DNA of 64,000 bases from contig JAFYOS010000016.1 of the NCBI GenBank assembly GCA_017560125.1, positions 20,571 through 84,570 on the forward strand, given 5' to 3'. A model generated the notes under the pieces. It saw nothing but the letters and a program-made list of their open reading frames with translations. It was not told the DNA's origin and did no database searches. Each line of letters opens with the position of its first letter. Positions within the stretch are counted from its first letter, which is position 1. The stretch is from Bacteroidaceae bacterium. GTDB lineage: Bacteria > Bacteroidota > Bacteroidia > Bacteroidales > Bacteroidaceae. Both the position numbers and the translations under genes were made by a program. Shown here piece after piece: positions 8,413-16,761 of this stretch.

Positions 8413-9039
8413 TTATTCTGTTTTTTGGTTTTTCTTTATGTAGTCCTCTATAATCTGTTGTCCTTTTGTGGTGGAAACGCCTCTGAGGTAGGCGAGGATG
8501 AAGGTGTCGCTCATCTGCTCAATGCTGTAGTGGTCGAACAGTGTGGTGGTTGTTATGAACTTTACGCTGTCCTTTACAATGTAGAGCAGTACTTCGAAAT
8601 TGGTGTCTTCGCGGAAGATACCCTCTTTTATTCCGCTCTCGAGCCATGCTCTCACCTTGTGCTCGTTCTTGCGCGAGTGTCGTTGGTCCTCTTCTATCAA
8701 TTTGGGATATTTTTCCAGTTCGCGGAAGTAATTTTTGTTGACCGATTTAATCTGTTTCAGATAGAGGTAGTAGAGCGACAGTATCACCTCCATGGTGTCG
8801 TGGGAGTTGCGTATGATTTCCTTCGCCCTTTCCACGGTGCGTGCCTGCCCATATTTTATTCCCTCGTAGAGCAGTTCCTCCTTGTTGTCGAAGTGCTTGT
8901 AGAGCGTGCGTTTGGAAATGCCAAGGGCGGTGGCGATGTCGTCCATCTTCACCTCCTTTATTCCATGTTTGTGGAATAGCTCGTTGGCTTTCGTTATAAT
9001 GCTTATGTGAAGGTCGTTCTTCTCGCAGTTTGCACTCAT
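8413..9039 (-). CDS. TetR/AcrR-family regulator of the RND efflux operon
   Basis: This 208-residue protein has an N-terminal TetR DNA-binding domain: ITKANELFHKHGIKEVKMDDIATALGISKRTLYKHF, with the helix-turn-helix at about residues 33-52. The C-terminal helical domain is divergent, as is normal for ligand binding in this family. It is the first gene of the operon tetR-tolC-adaptor-RND-PII-like. A palindrome overlaps its promoter, which suggests autorepression relieved by a pump substrate; that is inference from position and family behaviour. Confidence 0.93.
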   Translation of the reverse strand: MSANCEKNDLHISIITKANELFHKHGIKEVKMDDIATALGISKRTLYKHFDNKEELLYEGIKYGQARTVERAKEIIRNSHDTMEVILSLYYLYLKQIKSVNKNYFRELEKYPKLIEEDQRHSRKNEHKVRAWLESGIKEGIFREDTNFEVLLYIVKDSVKFITTTTLFDHYSIEQMSDTFILAYLRGVSTTKGQQIIEDYIKKNQKTE

Positions 9040-9062
9040 GTTACTCTACTCTAATTCGGGTG

Positions 9063-9094
9063 CAAAGTTAGCATGAAAACTTTTTCGCTCCAAA
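9063..9094 (-). promoter_or_regulatory. Promoter of the tetR-RND operon
   Basis: On the minus strand, TTTG (9091-9094) and TAACTTTG (9063-9070) are separated by 20 bases, an excellent match to the Bacteroidota -33/-7 promoter. The implied start site is about 18 bases before the tetR ATG. Confidence 0.75.
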
Positions 9095-9100
9095 AAGTTT
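9077..9100. promoter_or_regulatory. Candidate TetR operator
   Basis: A perfect inverted repeat, AAACTTTTT and AAAAAGTTT with a 6-base spacer, covers the spacer and -33 element of the tetR promoter. Binding there would block RNA polymerase, the usual TetR-family mode. The link to this particular TetR is inferred from position. Confidence 0.6.
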
Positions 9101-9233
9101 CCATACTAATTACAGAAAAAAATCTTTAATTTAATTTTTTTTAAAAATAACAGACATTGCCACTGTGTTTCCGGACATTTTATTTCGTCAATAGAGCATT
9201 CCGGGCGTGGCTTGAAGGGCGTTCGACGGGGTG

Positions 9234-10211
9234 TTATTTGAATTTTATTGTAAAGATGGTATGGCGCTTCTCGGGATAGCTCTCTGCAAGCAAATCTCCG
9301 CTATGCAACCTCATTATTTGGCGGCTCAGGCACAATCCGATGCCGTTGCCATGTTCCTTGGTGCTGTAGAATGGGAGGAATATATCCTCTATGCGGTTAT
9401 GGGCAATGCCGTCGCCGTTGTCGGTGACGGTTATTTGCGGGCTGTTTTCGCATAGCGTGGCACGCAATATCACGTGTCCCTCTTCCTGTGCCGCTGCCGA
9501 TTCTATTGCATTGCGCAGAAGGTTGTTCAGCACGATGCGTATTCCAGATGGGTCGGCATATATTTCAATGTCGGAGTAGTGTATGGTCAGTTTCACGTTC
9601 GCCGCTTCGTTTTCGAAAAGCTTAAACATTTCGCCGAACAGTTCGGGTATGGATATTTTGCTTGGAGCGGGTGGCGGCAAGTGGGTGAGTGTGTGGTATG
9701 AGTCGAGGAAATTTTTTATGCTTTTGCTTTGGTTATTTATTATTGTCATGCCCTCTTTTATATCATCCTGTTCTATGGGTGCGCTGCTGCTTATGTAGTA
9801 ATCGGACAGCGTGACGATGGGGGTGACGGTATTCCTTATTTCGTGGGTTATTATACGCAGAATGCGGTCGTAGTATATTTTCTTTGTCTCGATGGTGCGT
9901 TCATTTTCGTGGTATTTGACCAATATTTCGTTCATGTTGTCGTACATTTCTTGCAACATGCTGTCGTTGATATTTGGCATTCTTATCATGCGTTCGTTGC
10001 AGCGTATCGACATCAGAAACATTTTCACCTGCCTGATGGGGTAGTGTATGAGCCGTATGGTGTGTACAACGAGCATCACCAATATGAATATGGGTATCGA
10101 CAGCCATAGCAGGTCAGTGGCTTGCGTCGCCATGACGGTAATTACCACCGTGTCGAGGATGATGGCAGCAATGTATAGTGCAAGACGTATGTGGTAGTAG
10201 CTATAGGCCAT
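9234..10211 (-). CDS. Sensor histidine kinase of ABC locus 1, with almost no periplasmic loop
   Basis: A 325-residue kinase. Two transmembrane helices (about residues 9-27 and 34-53) are separated by only a few residues, so it has no extracytoplasmic sensor domain. Then come a helical linker, the dimerisation box THEIRNTVTP with phospho-acceptor His123, and the ATPase domain with N box NLLRNAIES, G1 DNGDGIA and G2 GNGIGLCLS. The HEIRN..TP box and domain order are those of NtrY-like kinases. Its start overlaps the end of the response-regulator gene by 11 bases, so the two are coupled. The divergent ABC exporter operon is the likely target, and a membrane partner is the likely signal source. 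Confidence 0.9.
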   Translation of the reverse strand: MAYSYYHIRLALYIAAIILDTVVITVMATQATDLLWLSIPIFILVMLVVHTIRLIHYPIRQVKMFLMSIRCNERMIRMPNINDSMLQEMYDNMNEILVKYHENERTIETKKIYYDRILRIITHEIRNTVTPIVTLSDYYISSSAPIEQDDIKEGMTIINNQSKSIKNFLDSYHTLTHLPPPAPSKISIPELFGEMFKLFENEAANVKLTIHYSDIEIYADPSGIRIVLNNLLRNAIESAAAQEEGHVILRATLCENSPQITVTDNGDGIAHNRIEDIFLPFYSTKEHGNGIGLCLSRQIMRLHSGDLLAESYPEKRHTIFTIKFK

Positions 10212-10749
10212 ATTTTTCTATCTTGTTGTATAGTGTGCGACGCGATATTCCAAGGATTTCGGCGCTTTTTGTGATGTTGCGTCCAGTCTCTTTCAGCACT
10301 TTGGCAAGCCTCTCTTTTTCTATCTCTTTGAGCGTGGGTGTCTCCTCGGGTTTCTCTTGCGAGCCTCTATTTTTTTCTATGGCCGTTACAATTTTTTCTA
10401 TCAGTTCGCGGTTGTCCCACGGCTTGGTAACAAAATCGTCGGCGCCCTGTTTCATGGCGCGGACTGCTATGTCGATGTCGCCGAAGGCTGTCATCAGTAT
10501 CACAGCCGGTGCATTGGGACGTTGCTTGATGGTGTCGAGCCAGTAGAGCCCCTCTTCGCAGTCGAGACGGCCTTTGCCGAAGTTCATGTCCAGCAGTATG
10601 GCATCGACGTCGCCGCCGGCAAGTATGGCCGATACGAGGTTGGGATGCGATATGGTGCCTACAACGGCAAATTCTTTCTTCAGTATCAGTTTCAGCGTCT
10701 GAAGCAGTGTTTCGTTGTCGTCAATGGCAAGAATGTGATAGTTATACAT
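10201..10749 (-). CDS. RegA/PrrA-like response regulator (receiver plus Fis-type HTH)
   Basis: The ATG at 10749 starts a 182-residue regulator; longer in-frame starts run into the intergenic palindromes and were rejected. The receiver has Asp10/Asp11, the phospho-acceptor Asp54 (ILLDMNF), a Thr at MTAFG and Lys109 (TKPW). After a short linker comes a Fis-type helix-turn-helix (LKETGRNITKSAEILGISRR, then TLYNKIEKYGL). There is no AAA+ domain, so unlike the NtrC-like protein of locus 2 it cannot itself remodel sigma-54 polymerase. It likely binds the paired palindromes in the intergenic region and controls the divergent exporter operon. Confidence 0.92.
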   Translation of the reverse strand: MYNYHILAIDDNETLLQTLKLILKKEFAVVGTISHPNLVSAILAGGDVDAILLDMNFGKGRLDCEEGLYWLDTIKQRPNAPAVILMTAFGDIDIAVRAMKQGADDFVTKPWDNRELIEKIVTAIEKNRGSQEKPEETPTLKEIEKERLAKVLKETGRNITKSAEILGISRRTLYNKIEKYGL

Positions 10750-10827
10750 GTGCGGGCTTTTATTGTATCGCGAAAATAACACGAAATAGGAATATAATGG
10801 AGCGTTTTCGATGTTTTTTTGTGTATA

Positions 10828-10846
10828 GTGTGCAAATATTGCACAC
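10828..10846. promoter_or_regulatory. Palindrome 1 between the regulator and exporter operons of locus 1
   Basis: GTGTGCA-N5-TGCACAC is a perfect 7+5+7 inverted repeat. A near-identical copy lies 69 bases downstream (centre to centre). Paired dyads between a regulator gene and a divergent operon are the classic layout for a dimeric Fis-type regulator; the owner is inferred to be the RegA-like protein. Confidence 0.65.
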
Positions 10847-10896
10847 CTCTCTATCCATGCCTCGTTGGCAGGGCGTAAATAGTGCCTTTTGGGCAA

Positions 10897-10914
10897 GTGT
10901 GCACTATTTGCACA
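10897..10914. promoter_or_regulatory. Palindrome 2 between the regulator and exporter operons of locus 1
   Basis: GTGTGCA-N5-TGCACA repeats the half-sites and spacing of the first palindrome. Only the five central bases differ, so the sequence looks selected as a binding site. It lies 88 bases before the tolC start codon. Confidence 0.65.
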
Positions 10915-11001
10915 AAATCGATGCAAAAAGCGCGAATTCCACGAATTTGCTTAAAAATGCATTTTTTCCTTATTTCCTTTGTCGCAGTAAAAGCAAAACC
11001 C

Positions 11002-12333
11002 ATGAGAAAATTAACAGTAACAATCATCCTTATTCTTTCTGCATGCATGGCGGTGTGTGCCCACGAGGCAGACCTCTCTTCGCCAATGACATTGCAGGAG
11101 TGTCTTGTCTATGCTCGCGACCACTCGTCGGTGAATTTGCAGAACCGATACAGCTACGAGCAGCAGCGCATAGCGCTACAGAACAGCGCCATGCAGTTCC
11201 TTCCCTATATAAGCGCGTCGGCAAATGCCAACATCAGTTTCGGTCGTGGCATCGACCCCGAAACAAATACCTATGGCACCAAACAGACCTTGGGATCGAG
11301 CTTTGGTCTTTCAATGTCGTTGCCACTCTTCGACGGCCTTGTCAATGTGAATAATTACAAAATGAACCGTAGCTATGTGCGCACATCGCAGACAACAGCC
11401 CAGATGGAGGCCGACGAGGTGTCGCTCGCAGTCATCAAGGCATTCTACAACGTAGTATATTGCAAGGAGCTTGTTCTACAGGTGCAGCTGTCGCTGGAGG
11501 TTGCACGCGAAAACCTGCGCCAGACACGTAGGCAGGAGCAGTTGGGTAGCAAATCGCGAGCCGATGTCGATGAAATGTCTGCTACAGTCGCCGACAACGA
11601 ATACCAGCTTGTCAATCAGCAAAATCTGTTGGATATGGCCCGGCTCGACCTCAAGGCTGCAATGTCGTGGCCTGCCGAGCGACCGATAGAGATTGATGGC
11701 CGTTTGCAGGAGGTGGGCGATGAGGATGCCTTCAGCTGCGACATCAATCTACTGGAACTGCCAAGGGCAAGGATAGCCGGCGAAAAACTGCATCAGCGGA
11801 AACTGGCCGTACGCATTGCTCGCGGAAATTTCATTCCCTCGATATCGCTCTCGGCAGGAATGTCAACATCGTATTACAAGACACTGAACATGCACTACGA
11901 TGCAGCGCCTTTCCACCGTCAGTTCAAAGACAACATCGGAAAGTCCATAAGCACCGGAATTTCCATTCCCATCTTCGGTCGATTGAGCAAGTACAACAGC
12001 CTTCGCACCAGCAAGCTGAACTATAAGATTGAGCAGGCGGCATACGACGAAACCATGCGCAACCTTACGACCGAAATGATGAAACTGGTGATGAACCTTC
12101 AGGGGGCACGCAAGGAGTACCTCTCGTCCATCAGCCGACTGACCGCGGTAGAGAGCGCCCATGCCGCCATTCAACGCAAATATGAGCTTGGCAAAATTTC
12201 GGCGCTCGAACTATCGACCAGCAGTTCGCGACTAGCACAGGCACGTGCCACGCTCACAGGTAAGCACATACAGCTGCTCATACAAAAAATACAATATGAT
12301 TATTACAACGGTAAACCATATATAAAAGAATAG
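11002..12333 (+). CDS. TolC-like outer-membrane channel of ABC locus 1
   Basis: The ATG at 11002 gives a signal peptide (MRKLTVTIILILSACMAVC); the frame is open upstream to 10882 but that part overlaps the palindromes and has no export signal. A Cys in LSAC could be lipidated. The mature part is an OEP-family protein: SPMTLQECLVYARDHSSVNLQ at the start, a beta-strand segment FGRGIDPETNTYG, long helices and two repeats, ending with YELGKISALELSTSSSRLAQARATL. It is the first gene of an operon encoding every part of a MacAB-TolC-like exporter: channel, adaptor, ATPase and two permeases. The adaptor gene follows after 3 bases. Confidence 0.9.
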   Translation: MRKLTVTIILILSACMAVCAHEADLSSPMTLQECLVYARDHSSVNLQNRYSYEQQRIALQNSAMQFLPYISASANANISFGRGIDPETNTYGTKQTLGSSFGLSMSLPLFDGLVNVNNYKMNRSYVRTSQTTAQMEADEVSLAVIKAFYNVVYCKELVLQVQLSLEVARENLRQTRRQEQLGSKSRADVDEMSATVADNEYQLVNQQNLLDMARLDLKAAMSWPAERPIEIDGRLQEVGDEDAFSCDINLLELPRARIAGEKLHQRKLAVRIARGNFIPSISLSAGMSTSYYKTLNMHYDAAPFHRQFKDNIGKSISTGISIPIFGRLSKYNSLRTSKLNYKIEQAAYDETMRNLTTEMMKLVMNLQGARKEYLSSISRLTAVESAHAAIQRKYELGKISALELSTSSSRLAQARATLTGKHIQLLIQKIQYDYYNGKPYIKE

Positions 12334-12336
12334 ATT

Positions 12337-13587
12337 ATGGATAAGATAATTGAACAGAAAAAGGGGCTTAAAAAAAGGCATGTACCCTTTATTATCGGTG
12401 GTGTTTTATTATTATTTCTTTTCGGGTGGATGCTCTTTGGCGACCACAGCAGCAAAATGCGCATCGATAGCAAGAATATACTCATCAGTAAGGTGGAGCA
12501 GGGTAGTTTCAACGACTACATCCGCATCAACGGACAGGTGCAACCGGCAACGGTGGTACAGGTGTCTGCCCTCGAAAGTGGTATTGTCGATTACAAGCCG
12601 GTGAAGGAGGGAGCTATGGTCAAGCGCGGCGATGTTATCCTTGTACTGCGCAACCCCAACCTGGCCCAAGAGACGCTGAATAGCGAGTCGCAGCTTGCCG
12701 AACGGCAGAATATGTTGCGCGACACCGAGATTAACATGGAGAAGGACAAGCTATCCATGCAGCAGTCGCGCCTGAGCGCAATCACCGATGCCAATCGCAC
12801 TCGTCGAGCCTACGAGCAGATAAAGACCCTCTACGACGAGGGGCTCTCCTCGCGCGAGGAGTATCTGCGCGCCAAAGAGGATTACGAGCTTGCTCAGAGC
12901 CAGCTCAATCTGCTCATCGAGCGTCTGCACCAGGATTCCCTCTATCGCAGCGTGCAGCTATCCAAAATGCAAGAGAGCCTTAATAATATGCAGGAGAACC
13001 TGCTGCTCGTGCGCCAGCGTGCCGACAACCTGAAGGTGAAGGCCCCATACGACGGCCAGTTGGGTAGCTTCACTGCCGAGCTTGGTCAGAATATAGGTGC
13101 CGGCATGTTGATAGGACAGATAAACGTCCTTGGCGAATATAAGATAGTGGTTAATATAGACGAACGCTACATCGACCGCATAACAGCGGGCTTGCCGGGC
13201 ACATTCGAGCGACAGGGAGTGGAGTACGCCGTACAGGTGAGCACCGTCTATCCCGAGGTGCGCAACGGGCAGTTCCGTGCCGACCTCACCTTCACCCAAG
13301 AAGTGCCCGATAATATTCGCGTAGGTCAGACATATTATATAAATTTGGAGCTTGGCGAGCCCACTCCGGCATTGCTCATCCCAAGGGGCAGCTTCTTTGG
13401 CGTCACCGGTGGAAAATGGCTCTTCGTGGTGTCGCCCGATGGCAGCGAGGCAGTGCGACGCGAAATAAAGATAGGTCGCCAGAACCCGCAATATTATGAG
13501 GTGCTCGAAGGCTTGTCGCCCGGCGAGAGCGTGGTTACTTCGGGTTACGACAGCTTCGGCAGTTCAGAAAAATTATTATTGAAATAA
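12337..13587 (+). CDS. MacA/HlyD-like periplasmic adaptor of ABC locus 1
   Basis: A 416-residue membrane fusion protein with one N-terminal anchor (about residues 16-35, FIIGGVLLLFLFGWMLF), a lipoyl half-domain (VSALESGIVDYKPVKEGAMVKRGDVILVL), a long coiled-coil hairpin (about residues 110-225), the second lipoyl half (VKAPYDGQLGSF) and beta-barrel domains ending in GLSPGESVVTSGYDSF. It would bridge the inner-membrane ABC permeases and the TolC-like channel. The gene lies 3 bases after tolC and 18 before the ATPase gene, consistent with one tightly packed operon. Confidence 0.92.
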   Translation: MDKIIEQKKGLKKRHVPFIIGGVLLLFLFGWMLFGDHSSKMRIDSKNILISKVEQGSFNDYIRINGQVQPATVVQVSALESGIVDYKPVKEGAMVKRGDVILVLRNPNLAQETLNSESQLAERQNMLRDTEINMEKDKLSMQQSRLSAITDANRTRRAYEQIKTLYDEGLSSREEYLRAKEDYELAQSQLNLLIERLHQDSLYRSVQLSKMQESLNNMQENLLLVRQRADNLKVKAPYDGQLGSFTAELGQNIGAGMLIGQINVLGEYKIVVNIDERYIDRITAGLPGTFERQGVEYAVQVSTVYPEVRNGQFRADLTFTQEVPDNIRVGQTYYINLELGEPTPALLIPRGSFFGVTGGKWLFVVSPDGSEAVRREIKIGRQNPQYYEVLEGLSPGESVVTSGYDSFGSSEKLLLK

Positions 13588-13605
13588 AATTTAAAAAATA
13601 CGATT

Positions 13606-14289
13606 ATGAAACTAAGTACAGAAAATTTGGAAAAGGTGTTCCGTACGGAACTTGTGGAAACAGTTGCACTAAACGGTGTTTCGATAAATGTGAACGATGG
13701 CGAATTTGTGGCAATCATGGGCCCGTCGGGTTGTGGAAAATCCACACTGCTCAACATTTTGGGGCTGCTCGACAACCCCTCGGAAGGCAGTTACAAGATA
13801 GACGATGTAGAAGTCGGCGGACTGAAAGAGAAGGAGCGCACTGCCTATCGTCGCGGAAAGATTGGCTTCGTGTTCCAGTCGTTCAACCTCATCGAGGAGA
13901 TGACGGTGGAAGAGAATATAGCTCTGCCTCTGACCTACCTGAACTATTCGTCAGCCGAGCGCAAGAAGATGGTCGAAGAGGTTATGCTCAGCCTGAACAT
14001 CGCCCATCGTGCAAAGCATTTTCCCAACCAGTTGTCGGGTGGTCAGCAGCAGCGTGTGGCAATTGCCCGCGCGGTGGTTACAAACCCCGGTCTTATCCTT
14101 GCAGACGAGCCTACGGGTAACCTCGACTCGAAGAACGGTAGCGATGTAATGGCTATCCTCTCCGAACTGAACCGACAGGGCACTACCATTGTGATGGTTA
14201 CCCACTCCAAGAGGGATGCAAAGTATGCCAACCGTGTGATTAACCTCTTCGACGGTCTTGTTGTGGATACGCTTGAGGACCGCATGTAG
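13606..14289 (+). CDS. ABC transporter ATPase of locus 1 (MacB/LolD type)
   Basis: A 227-residue cytoplasmic ATPase with Walker A GPSGCGKST (39-47), Q-loop FQSFNL, signature LSGGQQQR (143-150), Walker B LILADEPTGNLD and H-loop VTHS. The GNLDS extension after Walker B and the short length are typical of the LolD/MacB/FtsE branch that powers FtsX-type permeases by a mechanical, non-classical mechanism. Here the ATPase is a separate chain, unlike E. coli MacB where it is fused to the permease. It is followed after 21 bases by the first permease gene. Confidence 0.95.
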   Translation: MKLSTENLEKVFRTELVETVALNGVSINVNDGEFVAIMGPSGCGKSTLLNILGLLDNPSEGSYKIDDVEVGGLKEKERTAYRRGKIGFVFQSFNLIEEMTVEENIALPLTYLNYSSAERKKMVEEVMLSLNIAHRAKHFPNQLSGGQQQRVAIARAVVTNPGLILADEPTGNLDSKNGSDVMAILSELNRQGTTIVMVTHSKRDAKYANRVINLFDGLVVDTLEDRM

Positions 14290-14310
14290 TATTTTATAAA
14301 CAATCATACA

Positions 14311-16737
14311 ATGATACGTAATTTTATAAATACACTCAAGCGTTACAAGCTATCCTCGGCATTGAATATAGTAGGGCTTGCCATAGCGATAGCCGCATCG
14401 TATATCCTGTTTGTGCAATCGACCTACGAGCTTGGCTACAACAAGAATATAAAAGATGCCGACCGCCTTTTCCGCATGGAGCAGAACTTTTATGCCGTAG
14501 GCAGCGATTACTCGGCACACTGGAGCGCTCCGCTTGCAAGAGTGCTGCTTGATGGCAATCCCGCTGTGGAGGCCTATCACTTCGGGTATATTCATGGCTC
14601 ACTTGTTGACCACTGCTTTGAAAAGACGCCCGAAGCGCCATCGCTGAAACTCATCGGACTGGAATTTACAATGGAGGCTTTCAATGCGCTCGGCTTCGAA
14701 CTTGTCGAGGGCGATTTTGAACCTGTGAGCAAGCGCATGGCCATTGCCTTCAGCCGTCTGACAGCCGAAAAATATGATATAAAGGTTGGCGACCACGTTT
14801 CGTGGGGCGGCACATATAATCCTTCTGCGGCGATGCCTGTTGCTGCCATCTTCGAGGATTTTCCCGAAAATTGCGACCTTGCAGGGTTGCAGGCTGCCTA
14901 CGGCGACTATTGGGACAAAATATCGAACAACGACGGAAGCAATTGGAACAATCCCTGTTATGTGAAATTGAACAGCGCCGACGATGTTGAGGCCTTCTAC
15001 GACTTTGCATGGCAACGTTTGATGGAGGATGAAGGCTCCAAAGAGCAGTTGGAACAGTGGGGTATCACCCGCGAGACTCTTTACAAGAAATTGCGCCTTA
15101 CACCCTTTACCGAAACATATTTTGCATCGGGAGTGTCGGGCAGCGACCTTGCAACCGGCAACCGCATTGCCGTATATACAATGCTGACGATGGCAATCTT
15201 GGTGCTGGTGCTTGCATTCATCAACTTCTTCAATTTCTATGTAGCGCTTGTCCCCAAACGCATACGCAGCATAAACACGCAGAAGATTATGGGTGCATAC
15301 ACCGCTACGCTCCGCGCGGGTATTCTGATAGAGTCGTTGCTGATGTCTCTTGTAGCAGTGGCAGTGGCTGCCTTGCTGGTGCGCATCGCAGCGTTGTGCG
15401 GCATTGAACAGTTACTCGCTACCACCACCCTCGATTTTGGCAATCATCAGGCGCTTGCGGCATGCATGGTGTGTGCAGTGCTACTGTTTGCTGTGATTAC
15501 GGCACTTTACCCCGCTTGGTATCTGACCTCCTTTTCGCCTGCATTTGTGCTGAAGGGCAGTTTCGGTGCAAGCACTTCGGGCAGGCTGTTGCGCAACGCA
15601 CTCATCGGAGTGCAGTTTGTGGTGGCATTTATCTTCATCATCGTCGCATCGTTCATCTACTTGCAGTACCGCTTCATGCAGACTTATGACATGGGATTCG
15701 AAAAGGAGAATGTGATTGCTTTCAATCTTGGACAAGTAAGCTACAACCACACGCTGGCGGACAAGCGCGAGACGGTGCGCTCGGCATTCATGAGCAACCC
15801 CGATATTTTGGACGTTACTTTCGGTTACGAGGATATTGTCCGAGTAGGTGGAATGTCGTGGGGACGCAAATTCAGGGACAAAGAGAATATTCAGTTCAAG
15901 GTCTATCCTGTGCACTACAATTTCCTTAAGACAATGGGTATCGACATTGTAGAGGGACGCGACTTCACTGCTGACGATGCACGCAGCGGCAACCGCTACA
16001 TTTTCAACAAGGCGGCGAAAGAGAAGTATGGACTCTGCGTAGGCGAAATTGTGCCCGGAACGCACAATGGCGAGGCATCGGAGGTGGTAGGCATCTGCGA
16101 GGACTTCAATTACCGTCCTCTTCACTACCCGATAGAGCCGTATGCCTTCTACATATTCCCACCGCACGACGAATGGCGAGGTTGTACCAATCTTTACATA
16201 AAGATGCGCCCCGGAAGTTCGTTTGCCGAGGTACTGCAGTTCATCAAGGACGAGACAATGAAACTGAATCCTAAACTGACGGCATTTAACGTAGAGCCGA
16301 TACTCTTCGAACAGCAGTTGGAAAATGCCTTCTACCGTAAGGAGTATGATCAGTTTGTGGTAATTTCGCTCTTCTCGCTACTGTCGATTGTGATTGCTCT
16401 GCTTGGTGTGTTCGGCCTCGTATTTTTTGAGACTGAGTATCGCCGCAGCGAAATTGCCATCCGTCGCGTGAACGGTGCATTGGTAAGTGATATTCTGATG
16501 CTCTTCAGTGGTCGTTTCGTCAAGATGCTTGTGGTCTGCTTTGCCATTGCTGTGCCCATAGCCACATATTTCATGACAACGTGGTTGCAGGAATTTGCCT
16601 ACAAGGCTCCGCTCCATCTGTGGGTGTATGCTGTTGCGTTCCTTGCCGTTGCATTGTTGGTTGTGGCAGTGGTTGTAACAAGTTCGTGGCGTGTAGTTAC
16701 TCAGAATCCTGTAGAGGTTATCAATAGAGTACAGTAA
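14311..16737 (+). CDS. Long FtsX/MacB-type ABC permease 1 of locus 1
   Basis: An 808-residue permease with two FtsX-like units: an N-terminal helix (LNIVGLAIAIAASYILFVQS), a first periplasmic domain (about residues 45-280), a central membrane block (about 285-440), a second periplasmic domain (about 460-670) and three C-terminal helices around the coupling motif ETEYRRSEIAIRRVNGA. This eight-helix layout is that of the long DUF214/FtsX exporters of Bacteroidota. The product likely pairs with the next protein as a heterodimer above the ATPase dimer. The substrate is not evident; related systems move peptides, lipoproteins or antibiotics. Confidence 0.9.
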   Translation: MIRNFINTLKRYKLSSALNIVGLAIAIAASYILFVQSTYELGYNKNIKDADRLFRMEQNFYAVGSDYSAHWSAPLARVLLDGNPAVEAYHFGYIHGSLVDHCFEKTPEAPSLKLIGLEFTMEAFNALGFELVEGDFEPVSKRMAIAFSRLTAEKYDIKVGDHVSWGGTYNPSAAMPVAAIFEDFPENCDLAGLQAAYGDYWDKISNNDGSNWNNPCYVKLNSADDVEAFYDFAWQRLMEDEGSKEQLEQWGITRETLYKKLRLTPFTETYFASGVSGSDLATGNRIAVYTMLTMAILVLVLAFINFFNFYVALVPKRIRSINTQKIMGAYTATLRAGILIESLLMSLVAVAVAALLVRIAALCGIEQLLATTTLDFGNHQALAACMVCAVLLFAVITALYPAWYLTSFSPAFVLKGSFGASTSGRLLRNALIGVQFVVAFIFIIVASFIYLQYRFMQTYDMGFEKENVIAFNLGQVSYNHTLADKRETVRSAFMSNPDILDVTFGYEDIVRVGGMSWGRKFRDKENIQFKVYPVHYNFLKTMGIDIVEGRDFTADDARSGNRYIFNKAAKEKYGLCVGEIVPGTHNGEASEVVGICEDFNYRPLHYPIEPYAFYIFPPHDEWRGCTNLYIKMRPGSSFAEVLQFIKDETMKLNPKLTAFNVEPILFEQQLENAFYRKEYDQFVVISLFSLLSIVIALLGVFGLVFFETEYRRSEIAIRRVNGALVSDILMLFSGRFVKMLVVCFAIAVPIATYFMTTWLQEFAYKAPLHLWVYAVAFLAVALLVVAVVVTSSWRVVTQNPVEVINRVQ

Positions 16738-16761
16738 TTTTAGGAACAACAATTTAATAAC

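Noticed and set aside
10930-10960. Possible sigma-54 promoter before tolC of locus 1 (CCACG followed by TTTGCT)
   Set aside because: The GG of the -24 element is missing and the spacing is off by one; the linked regulator has no AAA+ domain to activate sigma-54 polymerase.
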